From positions 248,001 to 312,000 of the forward strand of contig NZ_BMKK01000003.1 of assembly GCF_014644295.1 (NCBI RefSeq): a stretch of 64,000 nt of DNA, in the 5' to 3' direction. Under the pieces are notes generated by a model that searched no databases, was not told the DNA's origin, and saw nothing but the letters and a program-made list of their open reading frames with translations. Of this stretch, positions 33,845 through 42,100 are shown piece by piece. Each line of letters opens with the position of its first letter. Positions within the stretch are counted from its first letter, which is position 1. Both the position numbers and the translations under genes were made by a program. The stretch is from Emticicia aquatilis. Lineage in GTDB: Bacteria; Bacteroidota; Bacteroidia; Cytophagales; Spirosomataceae.

Positions 33845-34103
33845 CAATGAATTGGCTAAACAAAGAATTGAAACCCGATAGCATTTGCGATTCTATCTTT
33901 TCGACTTCTTCAAGGTCTGAAATCACGCTATAAATGGAATCGAACTCGTGTTCTAAACATTTTACGTAGGTAAATTCAAAGTGAGGTATTGGCTTATTTT
34001 TACTTTGAACTTGTGTAATTTTCAAGCAACAATCCTCTGATATTTGCTTGAGTAAAACCGTATCAGTTTGGTTTTTATCGCTGGCAATCAAGATATAGTT
34101 CAT
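33840..34103 (-). CDS. 87-residue protein, function unknown
   Basis: Last gene of a chain of seven overlapping minus-strand genes. It is mixed alpha/beta with an acidic C-terminal helix (YSVISDLEEVEKIESQML). No motif or membrane segment. It overlaps the upstream gene by 4 bp. The stop lies in the last TTTGnTACCAAA site. Confidence 0.55.
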   Translation of the reverse strand: MNYILIASDKNQTDTVLLKQISEDCCLKITQVQSKNKPIPHFEFTYVKCLEHEFDSIYSVISDLEEVEKIESQMLSGFNSLFSQFIV

Positions 34104-34390
34104 AATTCGGATAGATTTTGTTGAAATTCTTTGAATGATTCAATCGTACGTTGGTACTTTAAAACTTTGTTCTCCAGTTGACGGATTTTGGTTTTTGCTT
34201 CATTAAGTTCAATTGCTTTTTGGTCTCGTTCGGCTTCATACTTCATCTTAAACCATTGGCGTTCTTTCAAGCCTTTAATCACAATCGAACTTCCAGTAAG
34301 TAGATTGTTTTCTCTACCGATTTCGTTCATTATGTCGTTGGTTTCTTGGTCAATTTCCCTAATCTTGACCGTCTCAAAGTTTTTGTTCAT
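34100..34390 (-). CDS. 96-residue coiled-coil protein
   Basis: Begins with an acidic helix (VKIREIDQETNDIMNEIG), then a Lys/Glu coiled coil (about 45-90, AKTIRQLENKVLKYQRT-like heptads). Possible oligomeric regulator or structural partner. Four-base overlap with the next gene and 17 with the previous one. Confidence 0.55.
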   Translation of the reverse strand: MNKNFETVKIREIDQETNDIMNEIGRENNLLTGSSIVIKGLKERQWFKMKYEAERDQKAIELNEAKTKIRQLENKVLKYQRTIESFKEFQQNLSEL

Positions 34391-34631
34391 TTGATTCTTT
34401 TATTTTAGGTTTTACCGATACTCCAAATATTTTAATGAACCATCTATTTAATTGCTCCCACTCCTTTTCATCTAATGGATAGGCTTTTACAAAAACTACC
34501 TCTTGAATCAAGACCAAAGAAAAAGCAGATTTACGTCGAAATTCGGCAATGGCTTTTTCTAATGTTTGAGCATCAACAAAAACTCGAAATCGACCGCCAT
34601 TGTGGCGATAAACTATTTTATATTGATTCAT
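34374..34631 (-). CDS. 85-residue protein, function unknown
   Basis: Start ATG 34631 was chosen because it overlaps the preceding stop by 14 bp; the longer frame from 34691 would overlap by 74. A strand-rich N-terminus (YKIVYRHNGGRFRVFVDAQ) and a helix (LEKAIAEFRRK) suggest a small alpha/beta domain. No family recognised. Confidence 0.55.
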   Translation of the reverse strand: MNQYKIVYRHNGGRFRVFVDAQTLEKAIAEFRRKSAFSLVLIQEVVFVKAYPLDEKEWEQLNRWFIKIFGVSVKPKIKESNEQKL

Positions 34632-34833
34632 TTTTGCTTGTTTTAGGGTGAGTTTTGAATAAATAGTCATAGTACATATTAAGGCCAGCAATCAAAACGT
34701 CATGCTGTGTATGTGGCAATCCTTTGGCTCTACAAATCAACTGCGTATGTTCAAGTGTTTCTTTCTGAATCTGTGTAGCCTTAATCTCAATCCTGTGTTC
34801 GGATTTAGCAGAATACTTGGTTTTGCGTCCCAT
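34618..34833 (-). CDS. 71-residue possible DNA-binding protein
   Basis: MGRKTKYSAKSEHRIEIKAT begins with a basic arm. A strand (RIEIKATQIQKE) and two helices (LEHTQLICRAKG; HDVLIAGLNMYYDYLF) give a ribbon-helix-helix-like layout, so it may be a small regulator or mobilisation accessory. Call is tentative. Confidence 0.5.
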   Translation of the reverse strand: MGRKTKYSAKSEHRIEIKATQIQKETLEHTQLICRAKGLPHTQHDVLIAGLNMYYDYLFKTHPKTSKNESI

Positions 34834-35167
34834 CTTGAATCTGAATATTACAATTGTGATTAACTAAACACTGGTCAAGCTTTGAAAGGATGCTTTGTAG
34901 CAAGGAGTTTATTTTTTTGCCCAATAAATCTTTTGCAATGATTCGAGCGGTTGAAAGTGGCATTTCAAGGCTGTGTAATTTTGCTTCATTTTTGAAATGC
35001 CAAACGTATGATTTTTGGTTTAAAATATGGAAATAGTCACCTAAAACCATTTGGCTATCACTCACATAATCCAAGTTTGTATCCTGTAAATAGATATGTA
35101 TCATGTGGCAATAGTGATATAATTGCGAAAATTCAGCTACCGAAATTTTTATTGTTATCTTTTTCAT
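34805..35167 (-). CDS. 120-residue protein, function unknown
   Basis: Starts in a 4-base overlap with the previous gene. Helical; contains His/Tyr-rich FSQLYHYCHMIHIYLQ and a long helix near IIAKDLLGKKINSLLQSIL. No membrane segment. Overlaps the next gene by 29 bp. Confidence 0.5.
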   Translation of the reverse strand: MKKITIKISVAEFSQLYHYCHMIHIYLQDTNLDYVSDSQMVLGDYFHILNQKSYVWHFKNEAKLHSLEMPLSTARIIAKDLLGKKINSLLQSILSKLDQCLVNHNCNIQIQDGTQNQVFC

Positions 35168-35409
35168 TTTGAGTTCTGAGAAATGTAATAAAGAATAGTG
35201 TCATAAGCTTCTTTCAATTCAGTATTGGTTTTGTACTTACAAAACGTTATTTGAATGGTTTCGGAAATGTCCAAATCATCAAAGAAATTAGAATAAATAG
35301 CGATGTAAATTGCTTTAGTATTCATTTTCAAGGCTGCCCGATTTTTACCTTTCATGTCGTTGAGCATATAAATTTGCTCAAGCAATCGCATTAAAAGTTT
35401 CTGTTCCAT
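35164..35409 (-). CDS. 81-residue protein, function unknown
   Basis: A helical small protein (LLMRLLEQIYMLNDMKGKNR) with an acidic strand (DLDISETIQITFCKY) and a C-terminal helix. No family recognised. It begins one base after the stop of the 206-residue gene. Confidence 0.5.
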   Translation of the reverse strand: MEQKLLMRLLEQIYMLNDMKGKNRAALKMNTKAIYIAIYSNFFDDLDISETIQITFCKYKTNTELKEAYDTILYYISQNSK

Positions 35410-35410
35410 A

Positions 35411-36031
35411 TTATCGCCTAATCATGTGGCCGAGATTTGAATTAACCAAATTTTCAATGTTTTTAACCTCATTGGCTTCATTCACGGAGTTCAACGGATG
35501 AACTTTTAGGTAAGCATAATAAAAGCCTTGAACACGACCGTATGGCACACCTTTGGTTTTCAAGCCTTCGCAATAGTTATCAAGTTCGGCTTGGTTTTTA
35601 AACTGACCTTTGATTTTGAATAAATCAGGGCTAAATGATTTTGCAGTTATAGGCTTTACTTCGGTATAGTTTTGGCCTTTGTGAATTTTGGTATAGACTT
35701 GTTGTAGATAATTTTTTAAGTCGAACATTGTTTCTGCAATACCATGAAGTTTGTAACCTTGACAATGAAGCTCTACCAACATTTCATCGTTTTCTTTTCC
35801 TGCTTTTCCATGTTTATAGAAAACCATATACTGACTTTTTGACAGGTATCCGTTTGCAATAATTCGACTGATATAGCCAACTAAACACTTTTCTTTGTCC
35901 AGTGGCTCGTCATGGTTTTTATGTTTTGAATAACCATCCAAAACTTCGACTTTTCCATCATTTAGATAGATTTCGTGTCTATAAGTTGCGTTTTCACGGT
36001 CTCCTACGAATTTGAATTTGCGTTCTGACAT
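35411..36031 (-). CDS. 206-residue protein, first gene of the small-gene chain
   Basis: Alpha/beta, Lys- and Tyr-rich, with no recognised domain. KFKFVGDRENATYRHEIYLN forms an N-terminal beta start; a helical C-terminal half contains AELDNYCEGLKTKG. It heads seven overlapping minus-strand genes (36031 to 33840), arranged like an early operon of a phage or conjugative element. A replication role is possible but unproven. Confidence 0.55.
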   Translation of the reverse strand: MSERKFKFVGDRENATYRHEIYLNDGKVEVLDGYSKHKNHDEPLDKEKCLVGYISRIIANGYLSKSQYMVFYKHGKAGKENDEMLVELHCQGYKLHGIAETMFDLKNYLQQVYTKIHKGQNYTEVKPITAKSFSPDLFKIKGQFKNQAELDNYCEGLKTKGVPYGRVQGFYYAYLKVHPLNSVNEANEVKNIENLVNSNLGHMIRR

Positions 36032-36563
36032 TTTTGTTAAATTTTTTGAGTTCGTTAAAAATTTGGGTTCTCCTAACGTTACAGAAACGTTCTATGTACT
36101 ATTGAGACAGGTACGTTAGTAACGATTCTACGAAGTAGAATTTTTGGTACTTCGACCCTAACCGAATAACATGGTAGGGGGGCGGAAAAAAAAGCCTAAA
36201 AATTAGGCAAAAAGAAATCCGCTCGCACTTCTTCGAGGGGTGCGACATTTGGGGTGTGGGTGCTGAGAATTGGCCATAGCTAAGCAACCACAGGGATAAT
36301 ATAAATACTTGATTCTAAGGGGCTTGCGAAGTAATACGCATAAGGAAAAATTAAAAAAAGGAGTAAAAAATACTAAAAAAACTTGCTTTTTTGCTAAGAA
36401 TTTATTAGTTATTAAGGCGGAATACTAAGGAATTGGCACATAAAGAAAACAGTTAGGTATAGTCAATAATTAAATGCTCCAGTGTGGCCAAATAGGCTTG
36501 GTTAAGAATGTAACCGATACATAAATTCGTGCTTTCTAATTACAACCCAAAAAATTAACTAAA
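36032..36563. other. 532-bp non-coding region with hairpins
   Basis: No supported gene. It holds a perfect hairpin ATTCTAC-gaa-GTAGAAT (36125-36141), ACGTTAC/GTAACG-type palindromes at about 36076-36124, and the terminator at 36194-36208. It has a run of seven G followed by eight A, and long A-rich stretches. The layout could be an origin, a packaging site or a small RNA. Minus-strand frame 36099-36287 is Pro/Ser/Phe-rich and not convincing. Confidence 0.5.
36183..36208 (-). terminator. Rho-independent terminator (minus strand)
   Basis: Read on the minus strand: GCCTAA-TTT-TTAGGC followed by eight T. It would end the transcript that starts at the 122-residue gene (37322) and passes the two small genes. 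Confidence 0.75.
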
Positions 36564-36677
36564 TTAACAGTCAATATGATAATCGTCGTAGTGCCTGTTT
36601 TTCGACTTTGCACGTCCTAAGGCGTACATAAAGCCAGCAACAAAAAAACACGCTCCGACAATAAAAATCTTTTTCAT
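36564..36677 (-). CDS. 37-residue single-span membrane protein
   Basis: MKKIFIVGACFFVAGFMYAL starts with a basic pair and a hydrophobic helix (about 4-20), then a basic and His/Asp-rich tail (GRAKSKNRHYDDYHIDC). Too short for usual gene callers. It starts 13 bp after the stop of the 56-residue gene on the same strand. Confidence 0.5.
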   Translation of the reverse strand: MKKIFIVGACFFVAGFMYALGRAKSKNRHYDDYHIDC

Positions 36678-36690
36678 GTTATTTAGGGTT

Positions 36691-36861
36691 TCAATCGCCA
36701 GTTTTTACAAAAACTTTCTCAATCTGATACCTTCCCAATGGTGCTTTCTGTAAAATATCCTGCTCTGCATCTTGGTAGGTGTCATACTTACGTTCATTCA
36801 AGAAAAATGCTCGTTTTTCTTCGTCCCATCTTGAAATAAAAAAAACAACTTTCATATACAT
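36691..36861 (-). CDS. 56-residue protein, function unknown
   Basis: MYMKVVFFISRWDEEKRAFF is followed by a Tyr/Asp-rich helix and a strand (GRYQIEKVFVKTGD). Start could be ATG 36861 or 36855. The strand-helix-strand pattern suggests a compact domain. Between it and the 122-residue gene lies a GGGGGC-aaa-GCCCCC hairpin (36909-36923). Confidence 0.5.
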   Translation of the reverse strand: MYMKVVFFISRWDEEKRAFFLNERKYDTYQDAEQDILQKAPLGRYQIEKVFVKTGD

Positions 36862-36953
36862 TGAGGTAAAAGGGGATTTTTATATTTTTCTGAATTTAAA
36901 AGGATGGTGGGGGCAAAGCCCCCGAATCCATGTCTAATAAATCCACACAACTT

Positions 36954-37322
36954 TTATGAAAAATCTTGTTCGGTTAAAGTCCTTGATTTATAAGGCTCAA
37001 AACCTGCTGTAATATTGTCAATCTCTCTTTGTAAGTTATTTTCTCCGAAAACCTCACACCACATTTCTTGTATCCTTCGATTCAAAAAATTATACTCATA
37101 TTTTTCGGCTGTAACCTTACCTTTCAGAATCGAATAAATTCTATCTCGTGTTTTTGGAAACTTGCCTGTTTCCAATTCCTTCATCTTTTTCCAGTCAAAA
37201 ATGAATTTCGACTTTTTGACTTCAAACTTTCTCGAATCAACTGATTCGTAAAGTGCCAGTAAAATTGGAATTTCAAGCCGTAACATAAATTTTTTATCGG
37301 TTAGATGATGAAATTTCAACAA
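36954..37322 (-). CDS. 122-residue protein, divergent to the regulator
   Basis: Helical and Lys/Arg/Glu-rich (VKKSKFIFDWKKMKELETGK, YEYNFLNRRIQEMWCEVFG). No family recognised. It is transcribed away from the HTH gene across a 103-bp AT-rich divergent region, the typical place of an element's switch. It could be the antagonist or a replication or excision factor (inference). Confidence 0.55.
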   Translation of the reverse strand: MLKFHHLTDKKFMLRLEIPILLALYESVDSRKFEVKKSKFIFDWKKMKELETGKFPKTRDRIYSILKGKVTAEKYEYNFLNRRIQEMWCEVFGENNLQREIDNITAGFEPYKSRTLTEQDFS

Positions 37323-37425
37323 TATACTTTAATTTCGTTTCGTTATCGTTTTGATTTCGATTCAAAGTAAAATAAATTTAAAGTAAATTACAAATAAAAT
37401 TAGAAAAATTTTAATTTATTGTATT

Positions 37426-37821
37426 ATGGTACATCACGGACAAAGCATTTTCAGTATTGCAAAGACAAAAGGTTTTAATAAATCAAGTCTTGCCAGAATG
37501 TTATCAAAAACTCCCCAAGCAGTTGATTATGACGTAAAAAGGGCAGTTTTAGATAAAGAAGTATTAGAATCTTACGCTAAGATTTTAGGAGTGCCATCAG
37601 AAGAATTTCAAAAGAATTTAAAAGAAATTTCAAGTAACGAAGATAAGTCTTTGCAAGAAAGATATTTAGATGTTCTTGAAGAAAATAGAAAATTATGGAG
37701 AGTTCTAATGAGTAATGGCTTAACAATTGATTTGGGAAAGCTTGATGTTATTAGATTGCCACGTGTTTCAAGCCTATATTTTTTTGGCTTTACTAACATT
37801 TCTAATAACATTTGTGAGTAA
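37426..37821 (+). CDS. HTH-type regulator of the element
   Basis: 131 residues. The N-terminal 65 residues look like an XRE/Cro-type helix-turn-helix (FSIAKTKGFNKSSLARMLSK, then AVDYDVKRAVLDKEVLESYA). A coiled segment follows (LQERYLDVLEENRKLWRVL). The last 25 residues are hydrophobic and uneven. It is the rightmost element gene, divergent from the 122-residue gene, fitting a maintenance repressor. Target sites may be the repeats described elsewhere; unproven. Confidence 0.65.
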   Translation: MVHHGQSIFSIAKTKGFNKSSLARMLSKTPQAVDYDVKRAVLDKEVLESYAKILGVPSEEFQKNLKEISSNEDKSLQERYLDVLEENRKLWRVLMSNGLTIDLGKLDVIRLPRVSSLYFFGFTNISNNICE

Positions 37822-37864
37822 TTTACTTACAAGTGGCTGATTATTAAGGTTTTGGGCATATTAA

Positions 37865-37878
37865 TTGTTAATGACTTG
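37865..37878 (+). repeat. Candidate right attachment repeat (attR)
   Basis: TTGTTAATGACTTG, identical to 4012-4025, 43 bp after the HTH gene and 102 bp before the host DUF1573 gene. The block between the repeats is about 33.9 kb. Confidence 0.55.
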
Positions 37879-37980
37879 TTAAAAATTTGGGATATAAATA
37901 TATAATGATGTTTATTTGTATTAACAATATGCTTTGCTAATAACAAAATCTTATTTCAAAACTTAAAATCAATTAAATCA

Positions 37981-38406
37981 ATGAAAAAATTAATTTCAAC
38001 AATTGCAGTTGTTTTCGCTTTTGTAGCATCAATCCAAGCACAAGGAGTATTGAAATTCAATAAAGAAGTGCATGATTTCGGAAAAATTTCTGAAGGCCCA
38101 TTGGCAACTTATAACTTTGAAGTAACAAATACAGGTACAGCTCCAGTTGTTATCTCAAATGCACAAGCATCTTGCGGTTGTACAACTCCTGAGTTCTCGA
38201 AAGACGCTATCATGCCAGGTGGAAAATCAGTAATCAAAGTAGGATATAACACTTCTGGCCGTCCAGGTGCTTTTACAAAAACTATCACTGTATCAAGCAA
38301 CGCTGAAAACTCATCAGTTATCTTAACTATCAAAGGTGAAGTAACTTCTGCACCTGCTCCAGCAGCAGCACCAGCGGCATCGCCAAATGCTAAGAAAAAA
38401 TCATAA
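37981..38406 (+). CDS. Secreted DUF1573-family protein
   Basis: 141 residues: a signal peptide (ISTIAVVFAFVASIQAQG) and one ASPM/DUF1573-like Ig domain (FNKEVHDFGKISEGP, NFEVTNTGTAPVVISNAQ, CGCTTPEF). The C-terminus is an Ala/Pro-rich tail (about 122-136). Proteins of this type are common exported proteins in Bacteroidota; exact role unknown. Monocistronic, with a terminator after it. Directly right of the element edge. Confidence 0.85.
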   Translation: MKKLISTIAVVFAFVASIQAQGVLKFNKEVHDFGKISEGPLATYNFEVTNTGTAPVVISNAQASCGCTTPEFSKDAIMPGGKSVIKVGYNTSGRPGAFTKTITVSSNAENSSVILTIKGEVTSAPAPAAAPAASPNAKKKS

Positions 38407-38430
38407 TCTGAAAAAGATTAGTTTTTATAC

Positions 38431-38464
38431 AAGAGCCTCTCGCAAAACTGCGGGAGGCTCTTTT
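38431..38464 (+). terminator. Rho-independent terminator
   Basis: AAGAGCCTC-CGC and GCG-GAGGCTCTT stem with a six-base loop and a following TTTT, 24 bp after the DUF1573 gene. Confidence 0.8.
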
Positions 38465-38573
38465 GTTGGTGATTAAAAAAGTTTTAGCTACGCAACCATT
38501 CCGAAAACATCAGCGTACTTGTTAAGTCTTTTAGACCTTCCCCTTTTTTAATTACTAAACAAAACCGTAAAAA

Positions 38574-39017
38574 ATGAAGACTAAATTTTTAGCCCTTATC
38601 GTGGCAAATGTACTGTTCTTTTCATGCTCAAAAACTGAGCTTGAACCATCGTCGAGCGAGCAGCCATTAAAAAGCTATCAGTTGGCTGGTGGTGGTACAT
38701 GTACGCCAATTTCGAGCTATACCGTGAAAGGTGATTATCGTGCAGGCGAAACAGGTGTTTCGACGATTGATGTTGCGTATGCCGTAAAACCTTGCGATAA
38801 AAATCAGACAGTAAATGTTAAGATTGAAATTATAAAATTTGATACTAAGGCTGTTTTGGCAGTTGGCGAAAATCTTGAATTGAGCGGAAAATACCATTTT
38901 GCAGGTGTAGGACTTTATGGAATATATACTGCAAAAATGACGGTAACTGATACCGCAACAGGAAGCGTTGTTGCTACAAATTCATTCTCGGTTGCACTTG
39001 TTCCGAAAAGAGTATAG
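38574..39017 (+). CDS. Putative lipoprotein, function unknown
   Basis: 147 residues. Lipobox FFSCSK with Cys at about 18. After a Ser-rich linker, a beta-rich domain (about 45-145) with IDVAYAVKPCDKNQTVNVKI and TAKMTVTDTATGSVVATNSF resembles an Ig-like fold. No family named. Own promoter region and terminator. Confidence 0.7.
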   Translation: MKTKFLALIVANVLFFSCSKTELEPSSSEQPLKSYQLAGGGTCTPISSYTVKGDYRAGETGVSTIDVAYAVKPCDKNQTVNVKIEIIKFDTKAVLAVGENLELSGKYHFAGVGLYGIYTAKMTVTDTATGSVVATNSFSVALVPKRV

Positions 39018-39078
39018 TCAACCTTTTTTAACTTTTAAATATTATTATTGGTCGTAGAAAGATTAATAAATATGCTGA

Positions 39079-39116
39079 AGCCCCATTCTTTTTTGGAGAT
39101 TGGGGCTTTTTATTTT
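39079..39116 (+). terminator. Rho-independent terminator
   Basis: AAGCCCCA and TGGGGCTT arms with a loop, followed by TTTATTTT, after the lipoprotein gene. Confidence 0.8.
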
Positions 39117-39168
39117 TGACAAACATTGAATATAAATACCAAATTTTTATATTTGAGTATTAGAAGAT

Positions 39169-40404
39169 ATGTCAACCATCAACAATTCCCTTGAACCTAT
39201 GAATTTTCTTTGTATCTGTACTTATTTCAAAGGCGTCGAATTCCTGAAATCTTGTAAGGCCGAAGGCAATAATGTGTATTTGCTGACCAACCAAAAACTG
39301 CAAGATAAAGCATGGCCTCGTGAGTCAATCGACGAGATTTTTTATTTAGATAATGTAGAAAATACTTTCGATACTTACCAAAAAATATTGGTAGGCTTAG
39401 CAGCTTTGATGCGAAGCAAAAAGATTGATAGAGTAGTGGCACTCGATGACTTTGATGTCGAGAAGGCTGCACTGGTGCGTGAGCATTTCCGTATTCCAGG
39501 AATGGGACAAACTACTGCTCGTTATTTCAGAGATAAACTTGCCATGCGTGTGCAAGCACAAGATGCTGGCATTGCTGTTCCGCCTTTCAGCACACTTTTT
39601 CATGATATTGATATTACTGAATATTTGCAACGTACTTCTCCACCGTGGGTGATAAAACCTCGTTCGGAAGCATCAGCTGCTGGAATCAAGAAGGTACACA
39701 GTTTCCAAGAAGCATGGGATACCGTACATTCGTTGGGCGGCGAACGCCATAATTTCTTGATTGAGCAATTTAAACCTGGCGATGTATATCACGTAGATTC
39801 GTTGACGCTCAATGGTAAAGTAATTTTTACGAGATGCAGCCAATACCTAAACACACCTTTTGAGGTGGCTCATGGCGGTGGAATCTTCCGTTCGGTTACC
39901 GTTGAGCATGGTTCAGAAGATGATGCTGCTCTCAAGAAAATGAATGAGGATGTGATGCGGGCTTTTGGTATGAAATCGAGTGCCTCGCATACCGAAATGA
40001 TTAAGTGTTACGAAGACGGTAAATTTTATTTCCTCGAAACAGCGTCACGCGTAGGAGGGGCTAATTTGGCCGAAATGGTTGAGTATTCGTCTGGAATAAA
40101 TTTATGGAGAGAATGGGCTAAAATAGAAACCTCAGTAGCCATTGGAGGAGCTTATGAATTGCCACCAGTTGAGGATTATTATTCAGGAATCGTGATTTCG
40201 CTTTCATCGCAGGAACATCCCGACTACGCACCTTTCAATGACCCCGAAATTGTTTGGAAAATGAACGAAGAATATCATATTGGGCTTATCGTACGTTCAA
40301 AAAGTAGAGCAAAAGTAATCGAACTCATGGAAAAATATGCCATGATGATTCGAGATTTGGGCTACCATGCTTCTGCTCCCGCTCCCGATAAACCTGTACA
40401 TTAA
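39169..40404 (+). CDS. ATP-grasp family ligase
   Basis: 411 residues; ATG 39199 (MNFLCICTYF) is an alternative start. An N-terminal Rossmann-like part precedes the ATP-grasp core: WVIKPRSEASAAGIKKV (lysine and glycine loop), FLIEQFKPGDVYHVDS and FLETASRVGGANLAEM (metal-binding Glu and Asn region). This fold joins a carboxylate to an amine or thiol with ATP. It lies 103 bp before a glutamine-synthetase-like enzyme and a GntP permease on the same strand, so they may form one pathway. Substrate unknown. Confidence 0.85.
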   Translation: MSTINNSLEPMNFLCICTYFKGVEFLKSCKAEGNNVYLLTNQKLQDKAWPRESIDEIFYLDNVENTFDTYQKILVGLAALMRSKKIDRVVALDDFDVEKAALVREHFRIPGMGQTTARYFRDKLAMRVQAQDAGIAVPPFSTLFHDIDITEYLQRTSPPWVIKPRSEASAAGIKKVHSFQEAWDTVHSLGGERHNFLIEQFKPGDVYHVDSLTLNGKVIFTRCSQYLNTPFEVAHGGGIFRSVTVEHGSEDDAALKKMNEDVMRAFGMKSSASHTEMIKCYEDGKFYFLETASRVGGANLAEMVEYSSGINLWREWAKIETSVAIGGAYELPPVEDYYSGIVISLSSQEHPDYAPFNDPEIVWKMNEEYHIGLIVRSKSRAKVIELMEKYAMMIRDLGYHASAPAPDKPVH

Positions 40405-40506
40405 TTTGATTTACGAATTACAATTTTGGATTTACGAATAATATCCTATTCCATAAATCGTAATTCGTACTCGCACGGGCGACCCCGTCTTAAATCGTAA
40501 ATCGAA
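40405..40506. repeat. Inverted GATTTACGAAT-type repeats
   Basis: GATTTACGAATTAC (40410-40423) is mirrored by GTAATTCGTA and TAAATCGTAAATC later in the gap. Similar GATTTACGAAT words recur at 41930-41960. These look like a genome-wide dispersed repeat rather than a gene-specific site. Confidence 0.5.
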
Positions 40507-41856
40507 ATGACACAACAAGAAATCATCAATTACGTAAATACTCATCCATCAGGCAAAGTCAAATTGGCGATTGCTGATATTGATGGGGTTTTACGTGGAA
40601 AATATATTAGCAAACAAAAATTTATGTCGCTACTTGATGGCGACTTGGGTTTTTGTGATGTAGTTTTTGGCTGGGATATGGCCGATGTTTGCTACGATAA
40701 CCCCAGTTTTACGGGTTGGCACTCGGGCTATCCTGATGCAAAAGCAAAGCTGGATTTAAGTACATTTCGGAAAATTCCGTGGGAAAATGATATACCGTTT
40801 TTCTTAGCCGAATTTATTGAAGATGCTGCCGAAGTTTGTCCAAGAAATGTACTGAAAAGAGTCATTGAAGATGCTGATAAACAAGGCTTTAAGCCTTTCT
40901 TTTCGCAAGAATTCGAGTGGTTTAATTTTGAAGAAACGCCAGCCTCTGTTCACGAGAAAGGCTTTCAGAATCTTACGCCACTTACCCCAGGAATGTTTGG
41001 TTATTCGTTGCTCCGCAGTAGTTTACGCAACGATTTTATGACCAATATTTTCGAGCAACTCACCAAGTTTGATATTCCACTCGAAGGTTTGCACACCGAA
41101 ACGGGGCCTGGAGTTTACGAGGCTGCAATTACCTATTCAGATATTTTATCGGCTGCCGATAGAGCGATTTTATTCAAAACTTCGGTCAAAGAAATTGCCA
41201 ATAAATTGGGTATTATGGCAACTTTCATGGCAAAAATCAATGAAAATCTCCCAGGTTGTAGCGGTCACGTGCATCAAAGTCTGTGGGATTCTGCTGAGAA
41301 AACCAATCTTTTTTATGATGAAAATGCTCCAAATCATATCAGTTCATTGATGGAAAGCTACATGGCTGGACAGTTGCATTGTTTGCCGCATATTTTGCCA
41401 ATGGTTGCTCCGACAATCAATAGCTACAAGCGTTTGGTAGAAGGTGCTTGGGCTCCAACAACGCTTACTTGGGCGGTCGATAACCGAACAGTGGCTCTGC
41501 GAGCTTTGCCTTTAGGTAAAAAATCGTGTCGCCTCGAAACCCGTGTGGTTGGCTCAGATACCAACCCTTATTTGGCATTGGCGGCTTGTTTGGCAGCTGG
41601 ATTGTATGGTATTCGTCATCAGCTTAAACTTAATCAACCCGCTACGGTTGGCAATGGCTACCGTGACCTCAGCAATGGAATTTTACCAAGCAATTTACAC
41701 GAAGCTACGCAAGCCATGAAAAATTCGGCTATTGCTAAAGAACTTTTCGGCGAAAATTTCGTGCAGCATTTCACCCAAACCCGTGATTGGGAATGGCGAC
41801 AACACGCCAAAGTTGTAACCGATTGGGAGTTGAAGCGTTATTTTGAGATTGTATAA
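40507..41856 (+). CDS. Glutamine-synthetase-family enzyme
   Basis: 449 residues. The N-terminal beta-grasp shows KLAIADIDGVLRGKYIS. The catalytic core shows LHTETGPGVYEAAI (metal Glu), FMAKINENLPGCSGHVHQSL and CRLETRVVGSDTNPYLALAA. The DIDGVLRGK start resembles PuuA/GlnT-type enzymes, which ligate glutamate to amines, more than GlnA. Adjacent ATP-grasp and permease genes support an amine or sugar-acid pathway rather than ammonia assimilation. Substrate not set. Confidence 0.85.
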   Translation: MTQQEIINYVNTHPSGKVKLAIADIDGVLRGKYISKQKFMSLLDGDLGFCDVVFGWDMADVCYDNPSFTGWHSGYPDAKAKLDLSTFRKIPWENDIPFFLAEFIEDAAEVCPRNVLKRVIEDADKQGFKPFFSQEFEWFNFEETPASVHEKGFQNLTPLTPGMFGYSLLRSSLRNDFMTNIFEQLTKFDIPLEGLHTETGPGVYEAAITYSDILSAADRAILFKTSVKEIANKLGIMATFMAKINENLPGCSGHVHQSLWDSAEKTNLFYDENAPNHISSLMESYMAGQLHCLPHILPMVAPTINSYKRLVEGAWAPTTLTWAVDNRTVALRALPLGKKSCRLETRVVGSDTNPYLALAACLAAGLYGIRHQLKLNQPATVGNGYRDLSNGILPSNLHEATQAMKNSAIAKELFGENFVQHFTQTRDWEWRQHAKVVTDWELKRYFEIV

Positions 41857-42100
41857 AATCAATGATAGAATATTGAATGATAGAATGAGTGAATATTCAA
41901 GTGCTTGATTATAATTAAGTAGAATGACGAATTTAGATTTACGAATGACGAATTTAAAATGCTTACTATCAATTATTTAAGCCATTTCAAATTTAAAATA
42001 AATTCATCTCTCTACTTAACTTATGGTTATAGGTGTTCTAATCGAATATTTTCTCATTCATTCTCCCATTCTCTCACTCTCTCATTCACTCATTAATTCT

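Noticed and set aside
36099-36287. 62-residue minus-strand frame
   Set aside because: Pro/Ser/Phe-rich with no good start context and across hairpins; considered chance.
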